Shown piece after piece: positions 9,036 to 19,897 of a stretch of 64,000 nucleotides of DNA. Numbering within the stretch: position 1 is the first letter of the stretch; every line of letters starts with the position of its first letter. Origin of the DNA: Methanobacterium sp. (lineage in GTDB: Archaea > Methanobacteriota > Methanobacteria > Methanobacteriales > Methanobacteriaceae); contig JADFDH010000006.1 in the NCBI GenBank assembly GCA_018263005.1, positions 11,633-75,632 on the forward strand. The letters are read 5' to 3'. Position numbers and translations under genes: made by a program. Below the pieces are notes generated by a model that saw nothing but the letters and a program-made list of their open reading frames with translations, was not told the DNA's origin and did no database searches.

Positions 9036-10715
9036 TCATTTATGGGCGAAATAGAAAGTCAACTTTCCACCCTCTAAACTATCTAAACGGGCGAATCCCA
9101 CTCTTTCCAATTGAACCACATCACCAACTCTAATTTCCCGAGATTCTGGTTCAATTAAACCATTTGAAACACTGGCATCAGGCATAACTAACTCTACCTG
9201 ATAATTGGATGAAGAAGGCACCCAATGTACAATCCTAGCATCTGATTTACGAGCCTCCTCCAGGGAAGCGCTGTGATAGGTAACTTCATCACCTATGAAT
9301 ATATTCACCGCATCCATAAGCCTTACAACTTTATCCCTATTATTATCAAGATCTTCCTGGCCGAGATAGACCGCCCCATCAAAGTATAGTTCCCTAAACC
9401 CGGCTTCCGGGAAATCAGGGTGCTTTAAACGTTCTATATTGCCTTTTAATACTTCGGGAAGGCCCTTTATCTCAACTTTCTCTGGATTTAAAACGGCGAA
9501 GTAACGGTTGCTTTTATCTTCCAGTAAATTCCGGTTCAAACCATATATCTTCTTCCAACTCACCGTAGAATCGGCTATTTTCACTCCTATCTCCAGCATC
9601 AGCTCCTCTATAGCTCCCTGCATTATTCCCCTGCGAGCTATGGCCCTGATGGTACCCAGCCGAGGGTCATCCCAACCAGAATAAACACCTTCCTCTATGC
9701 CTTTACGGGCCTGGGATGTGCTTAAGGCAATATCCTCCATTTTCAAACGACCGTAATGGATGAACTCCGGGATTTTCCAGGAGAAGTGCTGGTAGAGGTA
9801 CTTCTGCTTTTCACTGTTGGCCAGATGGTCCTTACCACGCAGCACATGGGTTACACCCATAAGATGGTCGTCCACCGCCACAGAGAAGTTCATCATAGGA
9901 TAAACCCTAAAATCACCACCTATTCGGGGGTGTTTCTCTTCTACTATCCGCATAGCCACCCAATCCCTGATAGCAGGGTTTTTATGATTAAGATCTGTTT
10001 TAACCCTTAAAACCGCTTCCCCCTCACTCATATCCGGCATCTTCTTCCAGAGTTCTAGATTCTCCTCCAGTGACAGGTCCCTGCAAGGACAGGCTTGATT
10101 TTGATCCTTTAACTTCTTGAACTCATCTCCAGGACAGATACACATATAAGCCTGGTCTAATCTGATTAATTCCTCAGCATACTGATGATATATCTCCAAC
10201 CGGTCGCTCTGGATGTATAACTCCTGCCATTCAGTCTTCAACCATTCCAGATCCTCAGGTATCATCTGATATGCATCTGGGTCTACTCTACGGGGGTCTG
10301 TGTCCTCCACTCTTAAGATCAGCTTACCTCCGTAGCGTTTAACATATTCCTGGTTTAAACAGGCAGCCCGGGCATGGCCTATATGTAATGGTCCGCTGGG
10401 ATTAGGGGCAAACCTTAAAACCACCTCACCCTCCACTCCAGGAAGGTCGCTTAGTCCTTTTTCTTGGGTTTTTTTCTCTTTTTTAGTTTCCTGAACTCCC
10501 AGTTTGGATAGTTCCATTTTCTGTTCTTCTAAGCTCATGTTATTAACTTTCTCCACCATTTCTGAGCTTAGTATAAGGATTTTCTGGGGGTCTTTGCGTA
10601 GTTCGGCGTGGCTCGCCATGATCACACCCATTACTGCCTTACTATGGGCCTGGCCCTTATGATTAACCGCATTTAAAAGGGTATATTGGTATATGAGTTT
10701 TCGAGTTTCTTCCAT
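9036..10715 (-). CDS. gltX: Glutamate--tRNA ligase (archaeal type)
   Basis: 559 residues, typical for archaeal GluRS with its ~100-residue N-terminal extension. The class I signature is visible as APNPSGPLHIGHARAA (HIGH motif near residue 110), with RVEDTDP and a KMSKS-equivalent ALSTSQARKG. The C-terminal half has the eukaryote/archaeal-type beta-barrel anticodon domain rather than the bacterial helical one. It charges tRNA-Glu and, in organisms lacking GlnRS, also tRNA-Gln for later amidation. It is the last gene of the isoprenoid run, 82 bases after idsA, with its own TATA box. Confidence 0.96.
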   Translation of the reverse strand: MEETRKLIYQYTLLNAVNHKGQAHSKAVMGVIMASHAELRKDPQKILILSSEMVEKVNNMSLEEQKMELSKLGVQETKKEKKTQEKGLSDLPGVEGEVVLRFAPNPSGPLHIGHARAACLNQEYVKRYGGKLILRVEDTDPRRVDPDAYQMIPEDLEWLKTEWQELYIQSDRLEIYHQYAEELIRLDQAYMCICPGDEFKKLKDQNQACPCRDLSLEENLELWKKMPDMSEGEAVLRVKTDLNHKNPAIRDWVAMRIVEEKHPRIGGDFRVYPMMNFSVAVDDHLMGVTHVLRGKDHLANSEKQKYLYQHFSWKIPEFIHYGRLKMEDIALSTSQARKGIEEGVYSGWDDPRLGTIRAIARRGIMQGAIEELMLEIGVKIADSTVSWKKIYGLNRNLLEDKSNRYFAVLNPEKVEIKGLPEVLKGNIERLKHPDFPEAGFRELYFDGAVYLGQEDLDNNRDKVVRLMDAVNIFIGDEVTYHSASLEEARKSDARIVHWVPSSSNYQVELVMPDASVSNGLIEPESREIRVGDVVQLERVGFARLDSLEGGKLTFYFAHK

Positions 10716-10756
10716 AAAAATACAACCAAATACTAATCATTGCCTGCTATGATAAA

Positions 10757-10768
10757 AATATAAATATT
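10757..10768 (-). promoter_or_regulatory. Possible TATA box of gltX
   Basis: An AATATTTATATT-like block on the minus strand lies about 45 bases before the gltX ATG, between the idsA stop and gltX. Confidence 0.4.
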
Positions 10769-10797
10769 TAAAAAAATGTTAAAATAATATAATAATT

Positions 10798-11817
10798 TTA
10801 ATTACTGCGCTGTAACATGTAATCTGCCAGTAATAATAGAGCCTCTTTTGTCTTTGAATCATCCACCACATCCAATAATTTTTTTGCCCTTTCCACATTT
10901 TCCAGGGCTATATCCCTGGTGTAATTTATGGACCCATACTTATTGAAGATGTTAATGGCCTTCTCCACTATTTCTTCATCACTATAATCAGTATTATCAG
11001 AACTATTAAGCAGGGAAATGAGTGTCTCTTTATCCTCTGCTGATGCACGGGATAATGTGTGAACCACCATAAGTGTCATTTTACCCTCTACAATATCACT
11101 ACCCACTGGCTTGCCCAGTTCTTCTGCATCGCTTACCACATCCAGATAATCATCCTGTATCTGGAATGCCATGCCTATCAGTTTTCCATATTCTGCCAGT
11201 GCCTCTATCTGTTCTTCACTGCCACCGCCGAGTATAGCCCCTGATTTGGTCGCTGCGGCAATTAAGGCTGCGGTTTTTTTATAGATCATGTTCAGATATT
11301 CACTCTCTGATACATCCATTTTTCCTTCAAATCCCATGTCACAGGCCTGTCCTTCACAGATCTTAATACAGGCATCCACCACTGTGTTCAATGCTTTGAT
11401 CACCTGCTGGGAGGGTATGTCTTCTTCATGGGTCTGGGCTACCAGTTCAAATGCCAGGGAAAAAAGAGTATCACCGGCGAGTATGGCCATTGGTTCTCCC
11501 CATATGGTGTGTACTGCAGGTAATCCTCTTCTCATTTCATCCTCATCCATTATATCATCATGGATCAGGCTGAAAGTATGGATCAGTTCCACAGCTGCCG
11601 CTGTTTTATAGGCGCCTTCCGTCCTGCCGCCCACTGCTTCAGCACTTAAAAGTACCAATGAAGGTCTTATCTTCTTTCCACCAGCTTTTATAAGATGTTT
11701 AGATGCATCATAAAGATTTTTAGGATCAACAGTTCCTAATGATTTATTTATTTCCTCATCAACACCTGCTGAATATTTTTTCAGTATATCTAAAACTTCC
11801 AAATCATATCCCTCCAT
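10798..11817 (-). CDS. idsA: Bifunctional short-chain polyprenyl (farnesyl/geranylgeranyl) diphosphate synthase
   Basis: About 339 residues from ATG 11817. The open frame continues upstream, but the extra residues lie antiparallel to nothing conserved and inside RNase J, and AGGT sits just before 11817. The first Asp-rich motif DDIMD is at residues 87-91 and the second DDYLD at 222-226; both bind magnesium-diphosphate. It condenses IPP with allylic diphosphates to make the C15/C20 precursors of archaeol lipids. Its start overlaps the RNase J stop by 14 bases, indicating translational coupling. Confidence 0.93.
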   Translation of the reverse strand: MEGYDLEVLDILKKYSAGVDEEINKSLGTVDPKNLYDASKHLIKAGGKKIRPSLVLLSAEAVGGRTEGAYKTAAAVELIHTFSLIHDDIMDEDEMRRGLPAVHTIWGEPMAILAGDTLFSLAFELVAQTHEEDIPSQQVIKALNTVVDACIKICEGQACDMGFEGKMDVSESEYLNMIYKKTAALIAAATKSGAILGGGSEEQIEALAEYGKLIGMAFQIQDDYLDVVSDAEELGKPVGSDIVEGKMTLMVVHTLSRASAEDKETLISLLNSSDNTDYSDEEIVEKAINIFNKYGSINYTRDIALENVERAKKLLDVVDDSKTKEALLLLADYMLQRSN

Positions 11818-13153
11818 TAAAAACCTGTGCCTGTCCATTACGCAGTAAATGAATATTATTTCCCATCTTATAACCTTCTTCCTCTGCCAGTTCAGTGTAA
11901 GCTGCCAGCATCTCCAGATCACCATGGGCGGGGATTATATGCTCCGGGTTCAGCATCCGGATGAAGTCCCGGTGATCTTCTCTTCCAGCATGTCCAGAAA
12001 CGTGCAAATTAGGATATATTCTAGCCCCGCTGGATTTAAGCCTTCTCTCCATGACATTTCTGTTGGCTATGTTCATGGGACTGGGAATTATAGGTGCCGA
12101 TATTAGAACATTATCCCCTGGCCTTACATGGAAATTGGTTTTAGCATTGGCAATACGAGGCAGTAGAGCATCAACTTCACCCTGATGTCCGGTGGTCACC
12201 AGGAGAAAGTCTTCTCTTTTTTCCTCAGCCCGGGCCAGAGCCCGGTTAACCGCCTTAGGACTTCCGTAGATACTGGCTGTTTCTGGGAGGTTTAGAATCT
12301 TCAGTTTCTCAGCAATACTGCCAAAACGCTCCATTGATCGGCCTAAGAGTAGGATCTGTCTGTCGCTTTGATCAGCAATGTTACAAATAGCCTGAATACG
12401 TTCTATATGAGATGAGAATGTGGTGATTAGCATTCCCTCCTTTTCGGTTAAAGCCTGCTCCATCACATCCTGTAAAACCAGACGGGCAACCTTTTCCGAG
12501 TGTGTTTTGACCTCCTGTTCTTCGGTCATCCTGGTGGTTTCCACTATTAAGGCCAGTACACCATTTCTGCCCAGCTCCCTCAGTCTTTGATAATCTGGTG
12601 GGGAGGATAACATCTGATGGTTATCAAATTTGAAATCATTAGCATATACTATGATACCCTCTGATGTATGTAATGCTGCGTTAACAGTCTGAGGAAGACT
12701 ATGGGTGGTGTTTACAAATTCAAGGGTTACATCAGGGGATAATTGTATCTTCTCCCCGGGGTTTAATATCTGCAAGGGATTGCTTACCTTGAATTTCTTC
12801 TCGGATTTGATGGTTTTCTCTATGAGGCCCATGGTATATGGTGTGCCGATGAGTGGTGCCTCATACCGGTGGGCCAGTTTCCCTACTGCCCCTATATGAT
12901 CCAGGTGACCGTGGGTGAATACAATGGCCCTTACCTTACCATCAACCTCCTTCATCAGAGTATCATCGGGTATTATCCCTCTTTCTATGAGGTCTAAACT
13001 GTGCATTCTGGCCATATCTGTATCTTCATGTATATGCACCCGATCCAGATGTATGCCCATATCGAATATTACCACGTCTTCACCGATCTTAACTGCGGAC
13101 ATGTTCTTACCCACTTCTTCATATCCACCTATGGCTATTACTTCAACACTCAT
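11804..13153 (-). CDS. rnj: Archaeal ribonuclease J (beta-CASP metallo-beta-lactamase)
   Basis: 449 residues. The metal-binding HGHLDH motif is at residues 81-86, further beta-lactamase-fold histidines follow (TTHS), and beta-CASP motifs continue to the C-terminal SGHAGREDH and PAHGD. The family acts as a 5'-3' exoribonuclease, with endonuclease activity in some members. It sits between IPP isomerase and prenyl synthase: its ATG overlaps the fni stop by 4 bases and its stop overlaps idsA by 14. Placement of an RNase inside the isoprenoid operon is conserved in Methanobacteriales as I recall it; the reason is unknown. Confidence 0.93.
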   Translation of the reverse strand: MSVEVIAIGGYEEVGKNMSAVKIGEDVVIFDMGIHLDRVHIHEDTDMARMHSLDLIERGIIPDDTLMKEVDGKVRAIVFTHGHLDHIGAVGKLAHRYEAPLIGTPYTMGLIEKTIKSEKKFKVSNPLQILNPGEKIQLSPDVTLEFVNTTHSLPQTVNAALHTSEGIIVYANDFKFDNHQMLSSPPDYQRLRELGRNGVLALIVETTRMTEEQEVKTHSEKVARLVLQDVMEQALTEKEGMLITTFSSHIERIQAICNIADQSDRQILLLGRSMERFGSIAEKLKILNLPETASIYGSPKAVNRALARAEEKREDFLLVTTGHQGEVDALLPRIANAKTNFHVRPGDNVLISAPIIPSPMNIANRNVMERRLKSSGARIYPNLHVSGHAGREDHRDFIRMLNPEHIIPAHGDLEMLAAYTELAEEEGYKMGNNIHLLRNGQAQVFNGGI

Positions 13154-14208
13154 AATGATGACCTCCTGGCGTATTTCTCAGTATTTATACCCCTCTGGGT
13201 GAGCCATTCCCGGGTTTTTCCCTGTATTATCAGATCACACTTGGCCAGTTCATCCAGGTTGGAAGCTCCCACCAAGAACATGGCCACCTTTAATTCTTCC
13301 ATATATTTCCTTAATTTATTCATAACTGCTTCATATCCTTTATAAGCTTCTTTAAGCAGCGGTAATGCTATTCCAACCGCATCCGCTCCTAAGGCTATGG
13401 CTTTAGCCATGTCCAATCCGTTTCTTATCCCTCCACTGGAGATGATGGGTATTTTTACGGCCTCGGAAACCTCAACAGTACTTACTGCCGTGGGGATTCC
13501 CCAGTCCCAGTAAAGATCTCCCAGACTTCGATCCGGCGAACGGTAGGTCTCCACAGCAGCCCAGCTGGTCCCGCCTGAACCAGCTACATCAATAGCTGCA
13601 ACCCCCAATTTTTCTAAAACAAGGGCATCTTCTCTTTTAATCCCGGCACCTGTTTCCTTAACGATGACGGGTGTTTCCAGCAATTTTATGGTTTCCCTAA
13701 TAAGTTTAATATAATTTTTAGCATCCACATCCCCTTCAGGTTGTATTGCTTCCTGTAATGGGTTAAGATGAACTGCCAGAGCATCTAAATCCATCATATC
13801 TGCTGCTTTATCCGCGTATTCTATTTGGGGCGCTCCTATATTTCCCATTATAAATGTGGTTGGTGCTTCATCTCTTATCACGGTGTATGTTGTTTCAAGT
13901 TCCGGATATTCAACCGCTGCCCTTTGACTTCCCATTCCCATTCCTATTTGAAGCTGTTCAGCGGCTTTAGCCAGTTCCCGGTTAATCTCCTGGGATGCTG
14001 GATGGCCTCCGGTTATGCCGGTGATGATGATGGGTGCTTCTAATTTCTTATTTAAAAATTCAGTTTTTAAACTGATCTCTTCCTTATCTATTTGAGGAAG
14101 AGCTTTATGAATTAATTCTATATCATTAAAACCTGTTTTCTTCATTCTATACTCCACATCGCTGTTGGTGCATATCTTCAGGTGTTCTAATTTTCTTTGG
14201 TGAATCAT
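13150..14208 (-). CDS. fni: Isopentenyl-diphosphate delta-isomerase, type 2 (FMN)
   Basis: 352 residues, the usual length. The TIM-barrel features of the family are visible: RKLEHLKIC at the N-terminus, the TGITGGH loop, GMGSQRAA, and the FMN-phosphate segment [20 protein letters not shown]. It interconverts IPP and DMAPP and needs reduced FMN. It overlaps ipk upstream and rnj downstream by 4 bases each (ATGA). Confidence 0.95.
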   Translation of the reverse strand: MIHQRKLEHLKICTNSDVEYRMKKTGFNDIELIHKALPQIDKEEISLKTEFLNKKLEAPIIITGITGGHPASQEINRELAKAAEQLQIGMGMGSQRAAVEYPELETTYTVIRDEAPTTFIMGNIGAPQIEYADKAADMMDLDALAVHLNPLQEAIQPEGDVDAKNYIKLIRETIKLLETPVIVKETGAGIKREDALVLEKLGVAAIDVAGSGGTSWAAVETYRSPDRSLGDLYWDWGIPTAVSTVEVSEAVKIPIISSGGIRNGLDMAKAIALGADAVGIALPLLKEAYKGYEAVMNKLRKYMEELKVAMFLVGASNLDELAKCDLIIQGKTREWLTQRGINTEKYARRSSL

Positions 14209-15017
14209 TTTCTTAATTCCTTCTTAATTCCTTTTATTCTTGTTCCCTTTACTTTATCGCCATTTAAGACGTTTTTAATAATATCTATTCGATTAGCATT
14301 AATAATTTCAGATTCTATTCCTTCATCTGCCAGTTGTAATAATTCAAATACTTTTCCACCCATTCCCCCAGTCACATCCACTGTTTCTGCTTCTCCTATC
14401 TGCAGTGGATCCTTCGATGAAACCACTTCCAATAAGTGGGCGTCCTTATGTTTTTTAGGATCCTTATCGTATATTCCGTCCACATCGGTGGCCAGGATAA
14501 CTCTCTCCGGTTTTAAATTCAAAGCTAAATATTGTATTAACTGATCACCCGATAGAACGGCCATTTTTATTGAATCGTCCGAGTCCAGTACTACATCTCC
14601 ATATAGTACTGGTGTGAAGTTCAAATCAAGATAATTCTTTATTATACTCAGATCAGCGCCTTTGATCCTTTTATTTTCTGTTTTTATGAATGATGACGGT
14701 TGCAGGGACACTGCGTTTACACCATTTTTTCTTAAGTATTCAGTGACCTTCAGGTTCAACTGCCGGACATGTTCCTGGGTTATAGAGAATCCCTGCATCT
14801 TATGTTGTAAGTCTTTAAGATCGCTTATTTTATCCCCAATTCCATATTTCCGGGCAAAGGGATGGCCAAATGAGCCGGCACCATGGACTATGATGAGCTG
14901 TTGGTAACTTGACAGTGATATCTCCCGGGCTATCCTAGCTAAATTTTCCGGGTTTATAGTGGGTTTTTCTGCTTCTTTCCTGGTTATAACGCTTCCGCCT
15001 AGTTTTAAAATTATCAA
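14205..15017 (-). CDS. ipk: Isopentenyl phosphate kinase
   Basis: 270 residues of the amino-acid-kinase fold. KLGGS is at the N-terminus, and the GAGSFGH motif carries the probable catalytic His52. [12 protein letters not shown] and VTGGMGGK come later. It phosphorylates isopentenyl phosphate to IPP, the last step of the archaeal alternative mevalonate route, which fits its place between mevalonate kinase and IPP isomerase. Start and length match the family. Confidence 0.95.
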   Translation of the reverse strand: MIILKLGGSVITRKEAEKPTINPENLARIAREISLSSYQQLIIVHGAGSFGHPFARKYGIGDKISDLKDLQHKMQGFSITQEHVRQLNLKVTEYLRKNGVNAVSLQPSSFIKTENKRIKGADLSIIKNYLDLNFTPVLYGDVVLDSDDSIKMAVLSGDQLIQYLALNLKPERVILATDVDGIYDKDPKKHKDAHLLEVVSSKDPLQIGEAETVDVTGGMGGKVFELLQLADEGIESEIINANRIDIIKNVLNGDKVKGTRIKGIKKELRK

Positions 15018-15230
15018 ACTTAAATCCTGCCTATTTTTTTAGATTTATAGAGCTTTTATGCTTTAAATACTTATTAGTTAAGTCATGACGCCTATTTTGG
15101 TTAAATTTACCATTTGATTTTTTATAAATTTATGAACAATCATCGAATTTTTTACCCTAAACTAGGCAGATTACCGATCATTTAAAATTCCACTTACCCA
15201 GACATAATATCAAATTGCCATTTTTACCCT

Positions 15231-15325
15231 TACCAGGTAATATAAATTATAAGATCAAATCCACCAGGCAAATATCAGATCACATCTACCTGATAATTAT
15301 CTAAATTATCAGATCTCATCTACTT
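15231..15325 (-). repeat. Decayed tandem copies of the mvk 3' end
   Basis: On the minus strand, the last mvk codons (CAAGTAGATGAGATCTGA) are followed by related phrases CAGGTAGATGTGATCTGA and CTGGTGGATTTGATCTTA at spacings of about 25-35 bases. A weaker echo, CTGGTAAGG, follows. The copies lie past the stop codon and are degenerate. Confidence 0.55.
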
Positions 15326-16292
15326 GGCAGCCGTCCCCTGATATTTTAATAGGAAATGCTTTTTCTTCCTTTTTTAGTTGTTTTAGAACTTCATCCTTTT
15401 TTCCAGGACAGTAAGCTATGATGCTGCCCCCGCCACCCGCACCGGTGATTTTGGAACCCTTAGCCCCGCTTTCCCTGGCCAGGTAGACCATCTTTGAAAG
15501 CACAGGGGTGTTAACGCCCAGAGCATCTAATAGACCATGGTTGAAGTTCATCAGTTCTCCCAGTTCATTCTCATCTTTTCGAGTTAAAGCTTCCCTTGCT
15601 TCTAGTGTAATCTGCTCCATAGACTCGAAAATGGGATTGATTAGGGAAGGATATTTTTCTTTTTTACTTCTGACTGTTTTTATTAACTCACCAGTGTTGC
15701 TCTCTCTTCTGGTGTGTCCTATTACTAATGGAATATCCCAGTCCAGGTTCAATTTGATGATCTCTCCAGTCTCTGGTGAAAGATAAATAGCACCGCCAAA
15801 TGTACTTAGGGTGGTGTCAATAGGGCTTGCTTCTCCCTGAACTTCTAATTCTACCTGATGAGCTAGTCTTGCTATTTTATCCCTGTTAAATTCCTGTTTA
15901 AAGTATTTAAAAGCAGCTGCTAGTGTGGCTACTGTTACAGCCGCTGATGATCCTAAACCTGCTCCTATGGGTATTTCCAGTTCTAATACGATTTCTAATC
16001 CCTTTTCGAATTTTAATCCTGTTTCATTTTGGATTATAATTAATGATCTTAGAATGTAACTTAATATACCGGTTTTATGGTTATTTTCACATTTTATGGT
16101 CTCATCTTCCAGTTCCAGATATCCGGAAACTCCCAGTTGAGGTGTTTGAACATGTATCCTGTTGTCAGATCTTTCCCCCATTTTTATATGAACATATCTG
16201 TTTACAGCAACTGCTATGGCAGGTTTTCCGTAAACAACTGCGTGTTCTCCAAAAAGAATGACTTTACCAGGTGCAGATGCTGTGATTTTCAT
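15309..16292 (-). CDS. mvk: Mevalonate kinase
   Basis: 327 residues of the GHMP kinase family. The N-terminal APGKVILFGEHAVVYG, the ATP-loop PIGAGLGSSAA near residues 108-118, and the C-terminal GSKITGAGGGGSI are all present. It phosphorylates mevalonate, feeding the ipk/fni/idsA genes that follow on the same strand for membrane lipid synthesis. A 291-base spacer with degenerate repeats separates it from ipk, an unusually large gap in this cluster. Confidence 0.96.
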   Translation of the reverse strand: MKITASAPGKVILFGEHAVVYGKPAIAVAVNRYVHIKMGERSDNRIHVQTPQLGVSGYLELEDETIKCENNHKTGILSYILRSLIIIQNETGLKFEKGLEIVLELEIPIGAGLGSSAAVTVATLAAAFKYFKQEFNRDKIARLAHQVELEVQGEASPIDTTLSTFGGAIYLSPETGEIIKLNLDWDIPLVIGHTRRESNTGELIKTVRSKKEKYPSLINPIFESMEQITLEAREALTRKDENELGELMNFNHGLLDALGVNTPVLSKMVYLARESGAKGSKITGAGGGGSIIAYCPGKKDEVLKQLKKEEKAFPIKISGDGCQVDEI

Positions 16293-16343
16293 ATAAGTGT
16301 TTACACCCCAAATTTTTTTAAAATAAGATCAGTGCAATTTTAG

Positions 16344-17198
16344 CTAGATTAAACCAGCCGATGCATAACCCACAACAGCAGAGTAGTCCCCGGTGATATC
16401 ACCACTGGTAGCATATTTATAAATTTCAGCTTTCTTTACTCCTTTCATTTTAGAGTAAACTATTGTAGCGGCAACTGCTCCGTATCCGCACATGGAAACG
16501 TTTAATTCACCAACGGTATTCAAGAATCTGATCTCGTCTAAACTCCTTATGGAATCTAAAACCTGACCATCATTGTTGCTGGCTATTTGCTGGGGTTGGT
16601 AATGGGTGAAGTCTGTGCTGGCCACCAAAACCACGTCTCTGTCCAGTTCATCCCTGGTTTTAGCCAATGCACGGCCTATTTCAGAGGCAGTCTCCAGGTC
16701 CTGCATCCACATGCATATGGGTACAATTTCAAATCTTTTACCACCCATACCTGCTATGTACTGCAGGAAGGGGAGCTGTACCTCACAGCTATGTTCCTGA
16801 TGATGTGCTAATGGTTCTGAATCAAGGATTGCTGCATTTTTTAGTAGTTGTTCCGTAAATTCTTCATCGATTGATGAAAGTCCTAAGGGAGTTTCCCACT
16901 GGCCCTCGCTTACCGTTGAAACACCGGAGCCCATTCCCGTGTGATTGGGACATAGTATGATAAATGTATCCGGCAAACCATCCTCTGCTAAATTTAAATA
17001 TGCATGGGCGGCGATGGGCCCTGAATACATGTAACCAGCATGTGGTACTATAATTCCTTTTAGTTCCCTTTCTGTTCCCAGATGGTCTGGTATTTGTCCA
17101 GGACCAAGCTCGTGTTTGAAGCACCATTCGATCCTTCTTTTTAAAGAATCTTCATCTGCCTCATAGAAAGAGCCGGCCACTGCAGGTTTTCGGATCAT
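16344..17198 (-). CDS. MEMO1-family protein
   Basis: 284 residues. RKPAVAGSFYEAD at the N-terminus, VPHAGYMYSG, CPNHTG and STDFTHYQ are the family signatures and include the conserved metal-site-like histidines. In archaea the family is linked with an AMMECR1 protein and a radical SAM protein (AmmeMemoRadiSam system), but the biochemical role is unclear. The gene sits just upstream of mvk on the same strand, as in Methanothermobacter, and may share its transcript. Confidence 0.92.
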   Translation of the reverse strand: MIRKPAVAGSFYEADEDSLKRRIEWCFKHELGPGQIPDHLGTERELKGIIVPHAGYMYSGPIAAHAYLNLAEDGLPDTFIILCPNHTGMGSGVSTVSEGQWETPLGLSSIDEEFTEQLLKNAAILDSEPLAHHQEHSCEVQLPFLQYIAGMGGKRFEIVPICMWMQDLETASEIGRALAKTRDELDRDVVLVASTDFTHYQPQQIASNNDGQVLDSIRSLDEIRFLNTVGELNVSMCGYGAVAATIVYSKMKGVKKAEIYKYATSGDITGDYSAVVGYASAGLI

Positions 17199-17285
17199 AA
17201 AAAAACACTGCCTTTTTATTTTTTTTTATATATTTATCCACAATTTTTCCCATTTTTTTTTGGTCACTTCAACAGATTGAATATT

Positions 17286-17400
17286 TTTTGGTTCTGATCG
17301 AGCCCTGTTATTTTTGGTCCTGATCAGGCCCTAATATTTTGCTGTTAAATTGTGAACCTAATATTTTGCTGTTGAACTGTGAACCATATTATTTGGCTTT
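17286..17400 (-). repeat. Short tandem repeats after the rpsB stop
   Basis: Two 27-bp units at 17331-17357 and 17358-17384 differ at two bases. They are flanked by a diverged third copy to about 17400 and by a second repeated phrase, GGGC(C/T)(T/C)GATCAG(G/A)ACCAAAAA, read on the minus strand. Everything lies between the rpsB stop and the MEMO gene. Confidence 0.7.
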
Positions 17401-17432
17401 TGATGGTGAAATTTTATTTTAAATTTGGACCA

Positions 17433-18029
17433 TTATATTTTCAGTTCGAAATCGGTTGGTTCCGCGTCCAGATCCTGATCTTCTGCTATGGTTCCTTTTT
17501 CCCGTAGGATCTGTCGAGCCAGGAGCCAGTAAACTAGTGCTATAGCTTTTCTTCCCTTATTATTTACTGGTACAACAATATCCACATTTCCCAGCAGGTT
17601 TTCTGTGTCGCATAATGCCACTACAGGAAGTCCCATTTGTTTTGCTTCTATTATGGCCTGGGAATCTGATCGGGGATCGGTGACCACTACTACTTTGGGT
17701 TCGATGAATTTGTTATATTCAGGATTGGTCAGGGTTCCGGGTATGAATCTTCCGGGTATTGTTTTGGCTCCTGTGATTTCTCCAAATCTCTTTACAGGTG
17801 CCTGTCCGTATTGTCTGGTGGAAACTACCAGTACATCATCTGGGTCGAATTTGGCTAGGAATTTGGCTGCGGACATTATTCTGTCGTTGGTTTTTCTCAC
17901 GTCCAATACGTACAGCCCATCGGCCCTTACCCGGTAAATGTATCTTTCCATATCCTTGGTTTTCTGTTGAGTGCCGATGTGTAAACCGGCTGCTAAATAT
18001 CTGTCCAGTGGTATTAAGAGTTCTGACAA
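17433..18029 (-). CDS. rpsB: 30S ribosomal protein S2 (uS2)
   Basis: 198 residues, typical archaeal length. [21 protein letters not shown] and [13 protein letters not shown] are family signatures. The start is TTG, with GGTGA four bases upstream. The C-terminal tail is acidic ([12 protein letters not shown]). It binds the 30S head/platform. It closes the rpoN-rpoK-eno-ferredoxin-rpsB run. Confidence 0.96.
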   Translation of the reverse strand: MSELLIPLDRYLAAGLHIGTQQKTKDMERYIYRVRADGLYVLDVRKTNDRIMSAAKFLAKFDPDDVLVVSTRQYGQAPVKRFGEITGAKTIPGRFIPGTLTNPEYNKFIEPKVVVVTDPRSDSQAIIEAKQMGLPVVALCDTENLLGNVDIVVPVNNKGRKAIALVYWLLARQILREKGTIAEDQDLDAEPTDFELKI

Positions 18030-18260
18030 CTTATCACCTCATCATATTAATATTTTTTTTGTTAACTTCTATAATTTCCTTCTTATTAGCCTTGATTATA
18101 TTATTCCAGTTAATTTGGATGTTTAATGACCTTATTGGTAATAAATAGAGGTTAATTTATTATATTTTAATAATTAATTAGAAAATATGGGTTTTTCCAT
18201 ATATTCAATTTTTTATAAAATTTGATTTTTACTTTCTTTAGGGAAGAATATTTAATTATT

Positions 18261-18452
18261 TTAGTCTTCCTCTACTGTTATTGCCTCGTTGGGGCATATG
18301 TCTATGCAAACTTCGCATAAGCTGCATTCTTCACAGTTATGGGTCACCATTTTCTCGCCGTCTAGGATGAATATTTCCATAGGGCATACATCTGCGCATT
18401 CTGCACAGTCTGCACCTTCACATTTATCGTAGTCAATTATTATTTTAGCCAT
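18261..18452 (-). CDS. 2[4Fe-4S] ferredoxin
   Basis: 63 residues with two cluster motifs. The first is C11 EGADC AEC ADVCP, slightly expanded, and the second is C EEC SLC EVCIDICP. The cysteine pattern supports two 4Fe-4S clusters and low-potential electron transfer in the cytoplasm. It lies between enolase and rpsB, an arrangement also known in other Methanobacteriales. Its partner enzyme is not shown by the sequence. Confidence 0.92.
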   Translation of the reverse strand: MAKIIIDYDKCEGADCAECADVCPMEIFILDGEKMVTHNCEECSLCEVCIDICPNEAITVEED

Positions 18453-18559
18453 TTCAATCTTCCTTAATTTTTGATTTTTTTTTTATACGTTGCAAAATAT
18501 CCTATTTTCTTTAATGAATAATTTTTTTTATGATTAAAAAATATAAAGTGTGTTTTAAT

Positions 18560-19816
18560 TTATCTGTATTTTTCTATAATGCCCATATGAGGTTCGGTGA
18601 GTTCTTCTTCTATTCTAATCAGTTCGTTGAGTTTAGCTATTCGTTCACCGCCTACTGCTCCTGTTTTGATTATGGGACAGGAGAATGCTACAGCCAGATG
18701 TGCTATGGTTTCATCGGTGGTTTCACCAGACCGGTGAGATACCACTGGCACGTATTTGTTATTCCTGGCCAGTTCCACTGTTTTATAAGTGTCTGTGAGG
18801 GTTCCTATCTGGTTGGGTTTTATGATTATAGAGTTACCTGCCTTTTTACTTATCCCTTCACTTAGGATCTCTGCATTGGTAACGAAGACATCATCTCCAC
18901 AGATCAGGCACTTGTCACCGGCTTTCTTGGTGAGCTCGGCAAATCCGTCAAAATCTCCTTCTCTTATGGGATCCTCAACAAAATAAAATCCGTAGGTGTC
19001 TATAATTTCCTCTACAAAGTCTATTTGTTCTCCGGTGCTCCTATTTACCCCTTCTCTCTGGTACACGTATGTTTCCTTCTCGGGATCCCACATTTCACTA
19101 GCAGCCATATCCAGGGCTGGTTTTACCTCTACACCGATCTCCTCTGTGACCGTCTGGCAGGATTTGACCTGTATCTCCAGTGCCTCTTCACTGGTAAGAT
19201 TAGGAGCCCATCCTCCTTCATCACCTTTACCACCGGTGAATGATTTGTCTTTTTCTTGGATCAATTCTCTGATCTTTTTATGTACACTTACATTTGCAAA
19301 TACAGCTTCGGTTATGTTGGTTGCTCCCACGGGTATGACTAAAAATTCCTGTATATCTGGTGCATTTTTACCGGCGTGAGCTCCTCCGTTTATCATATTA
19401 CCCAGGGGATAAGGTATTTCATGGGGCATGTTACCCCCTAAAAAGCGGTATAATGGCATGTTATATGATGATGCTGCTGCTTTGGCCGTTGCCATGGAAA
19501 CTGCGACGGTTGTGTTTCCTCCGATGGATGATAAGTTTTCTGTTCCGTCAATCTCTTTCAGGACCAGATCTATTTCGTTTAAATCTTCAGCGTCCATTCC
19601 AATGAGTTCAGAGGATATGATATCTTCCACTTCTCTGATTATCTTATCCACTCCCCCTACGGGAAAGGCCACTACTTCACGAGCTCCGGTGCTGGCTCCG
19701 CTGGGAGCTGCTGCCCTTCCGAAACCATTCCAGGTTATTACATCCACCTCTAAGGTGGGGTTTCCTCTACTGTCTAATATTTTTCTTACACGTATGTCTT
19801 CTATAATACTATCCAC
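18560..19816 (-). CDS. eno: Enolase (phosphopyruvate hydratase)
   Basis: About 418 residues from GTG 19816. An in-frame GTG lies nine bases earlier, but GAGGTG sits six bases before 19816. [11 protein letters not shown], the [10 protein letters not shown] loop, the magnesium ligands in FVEDPI and ICGDD, and SHRSGETTD are present. It interconverts 2-phosphoglycerate and phosphoenolpyruvate, used mainly for gluconeogenesis in a methanogen. It is in a run with rpoK upstream and ferredoxin downstream. Confidence 0.96.
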   Translation of the reverse strand: MDSIIEDIRVRKILDSRGNPTLEVDVITWNGFGRAAAPSGASTGAREVVAFPVGGVDKIIREVEDIISSELIGMDAEDLNEIDLVLKEIDGTENLSSIGGNTTVAVSMATAKAAASSYNMPLYRFLGGNMPHEIPYPLGNMINGGAHAGKNAPDIQEFLVIPVGATNITEAVFANVSVHKKIRELIQEKDKSFTGGKGDEGGWAPNLTSEEALEIQVKSCQTVTEEIGVEVKPALDMAASEMWDPEKETYVYQREGVNRSTGEQIDFVEEIIDTYGFYFVEDPIREGDFDGFAELTKKAGDKCLICGDDVFVTNAEILSEGISKKAGNSIIIKPNQIGTLTDTYKTVELARNNKYVPVVSHRSGETTDETIAHLAVAFSCPIIKTGAVGGERIAKLNELIRIEEELTEPHMGIIEKYR

Positions 19817-19897
19817 AATTAACACCTCTTATAAAAAAAACAGTGGTTGTTCAGGTCTTATTTTTGGATTTTATCTTATCTTATAAACCTTTTTATA

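Noticed and set aside
11818..11925. 36-codon N-terminal extension of IdsA
   Set aside because: It lies inside the RNase J coding region, is unlike prenyl synthases, and the ATG at 11817 fits family length.
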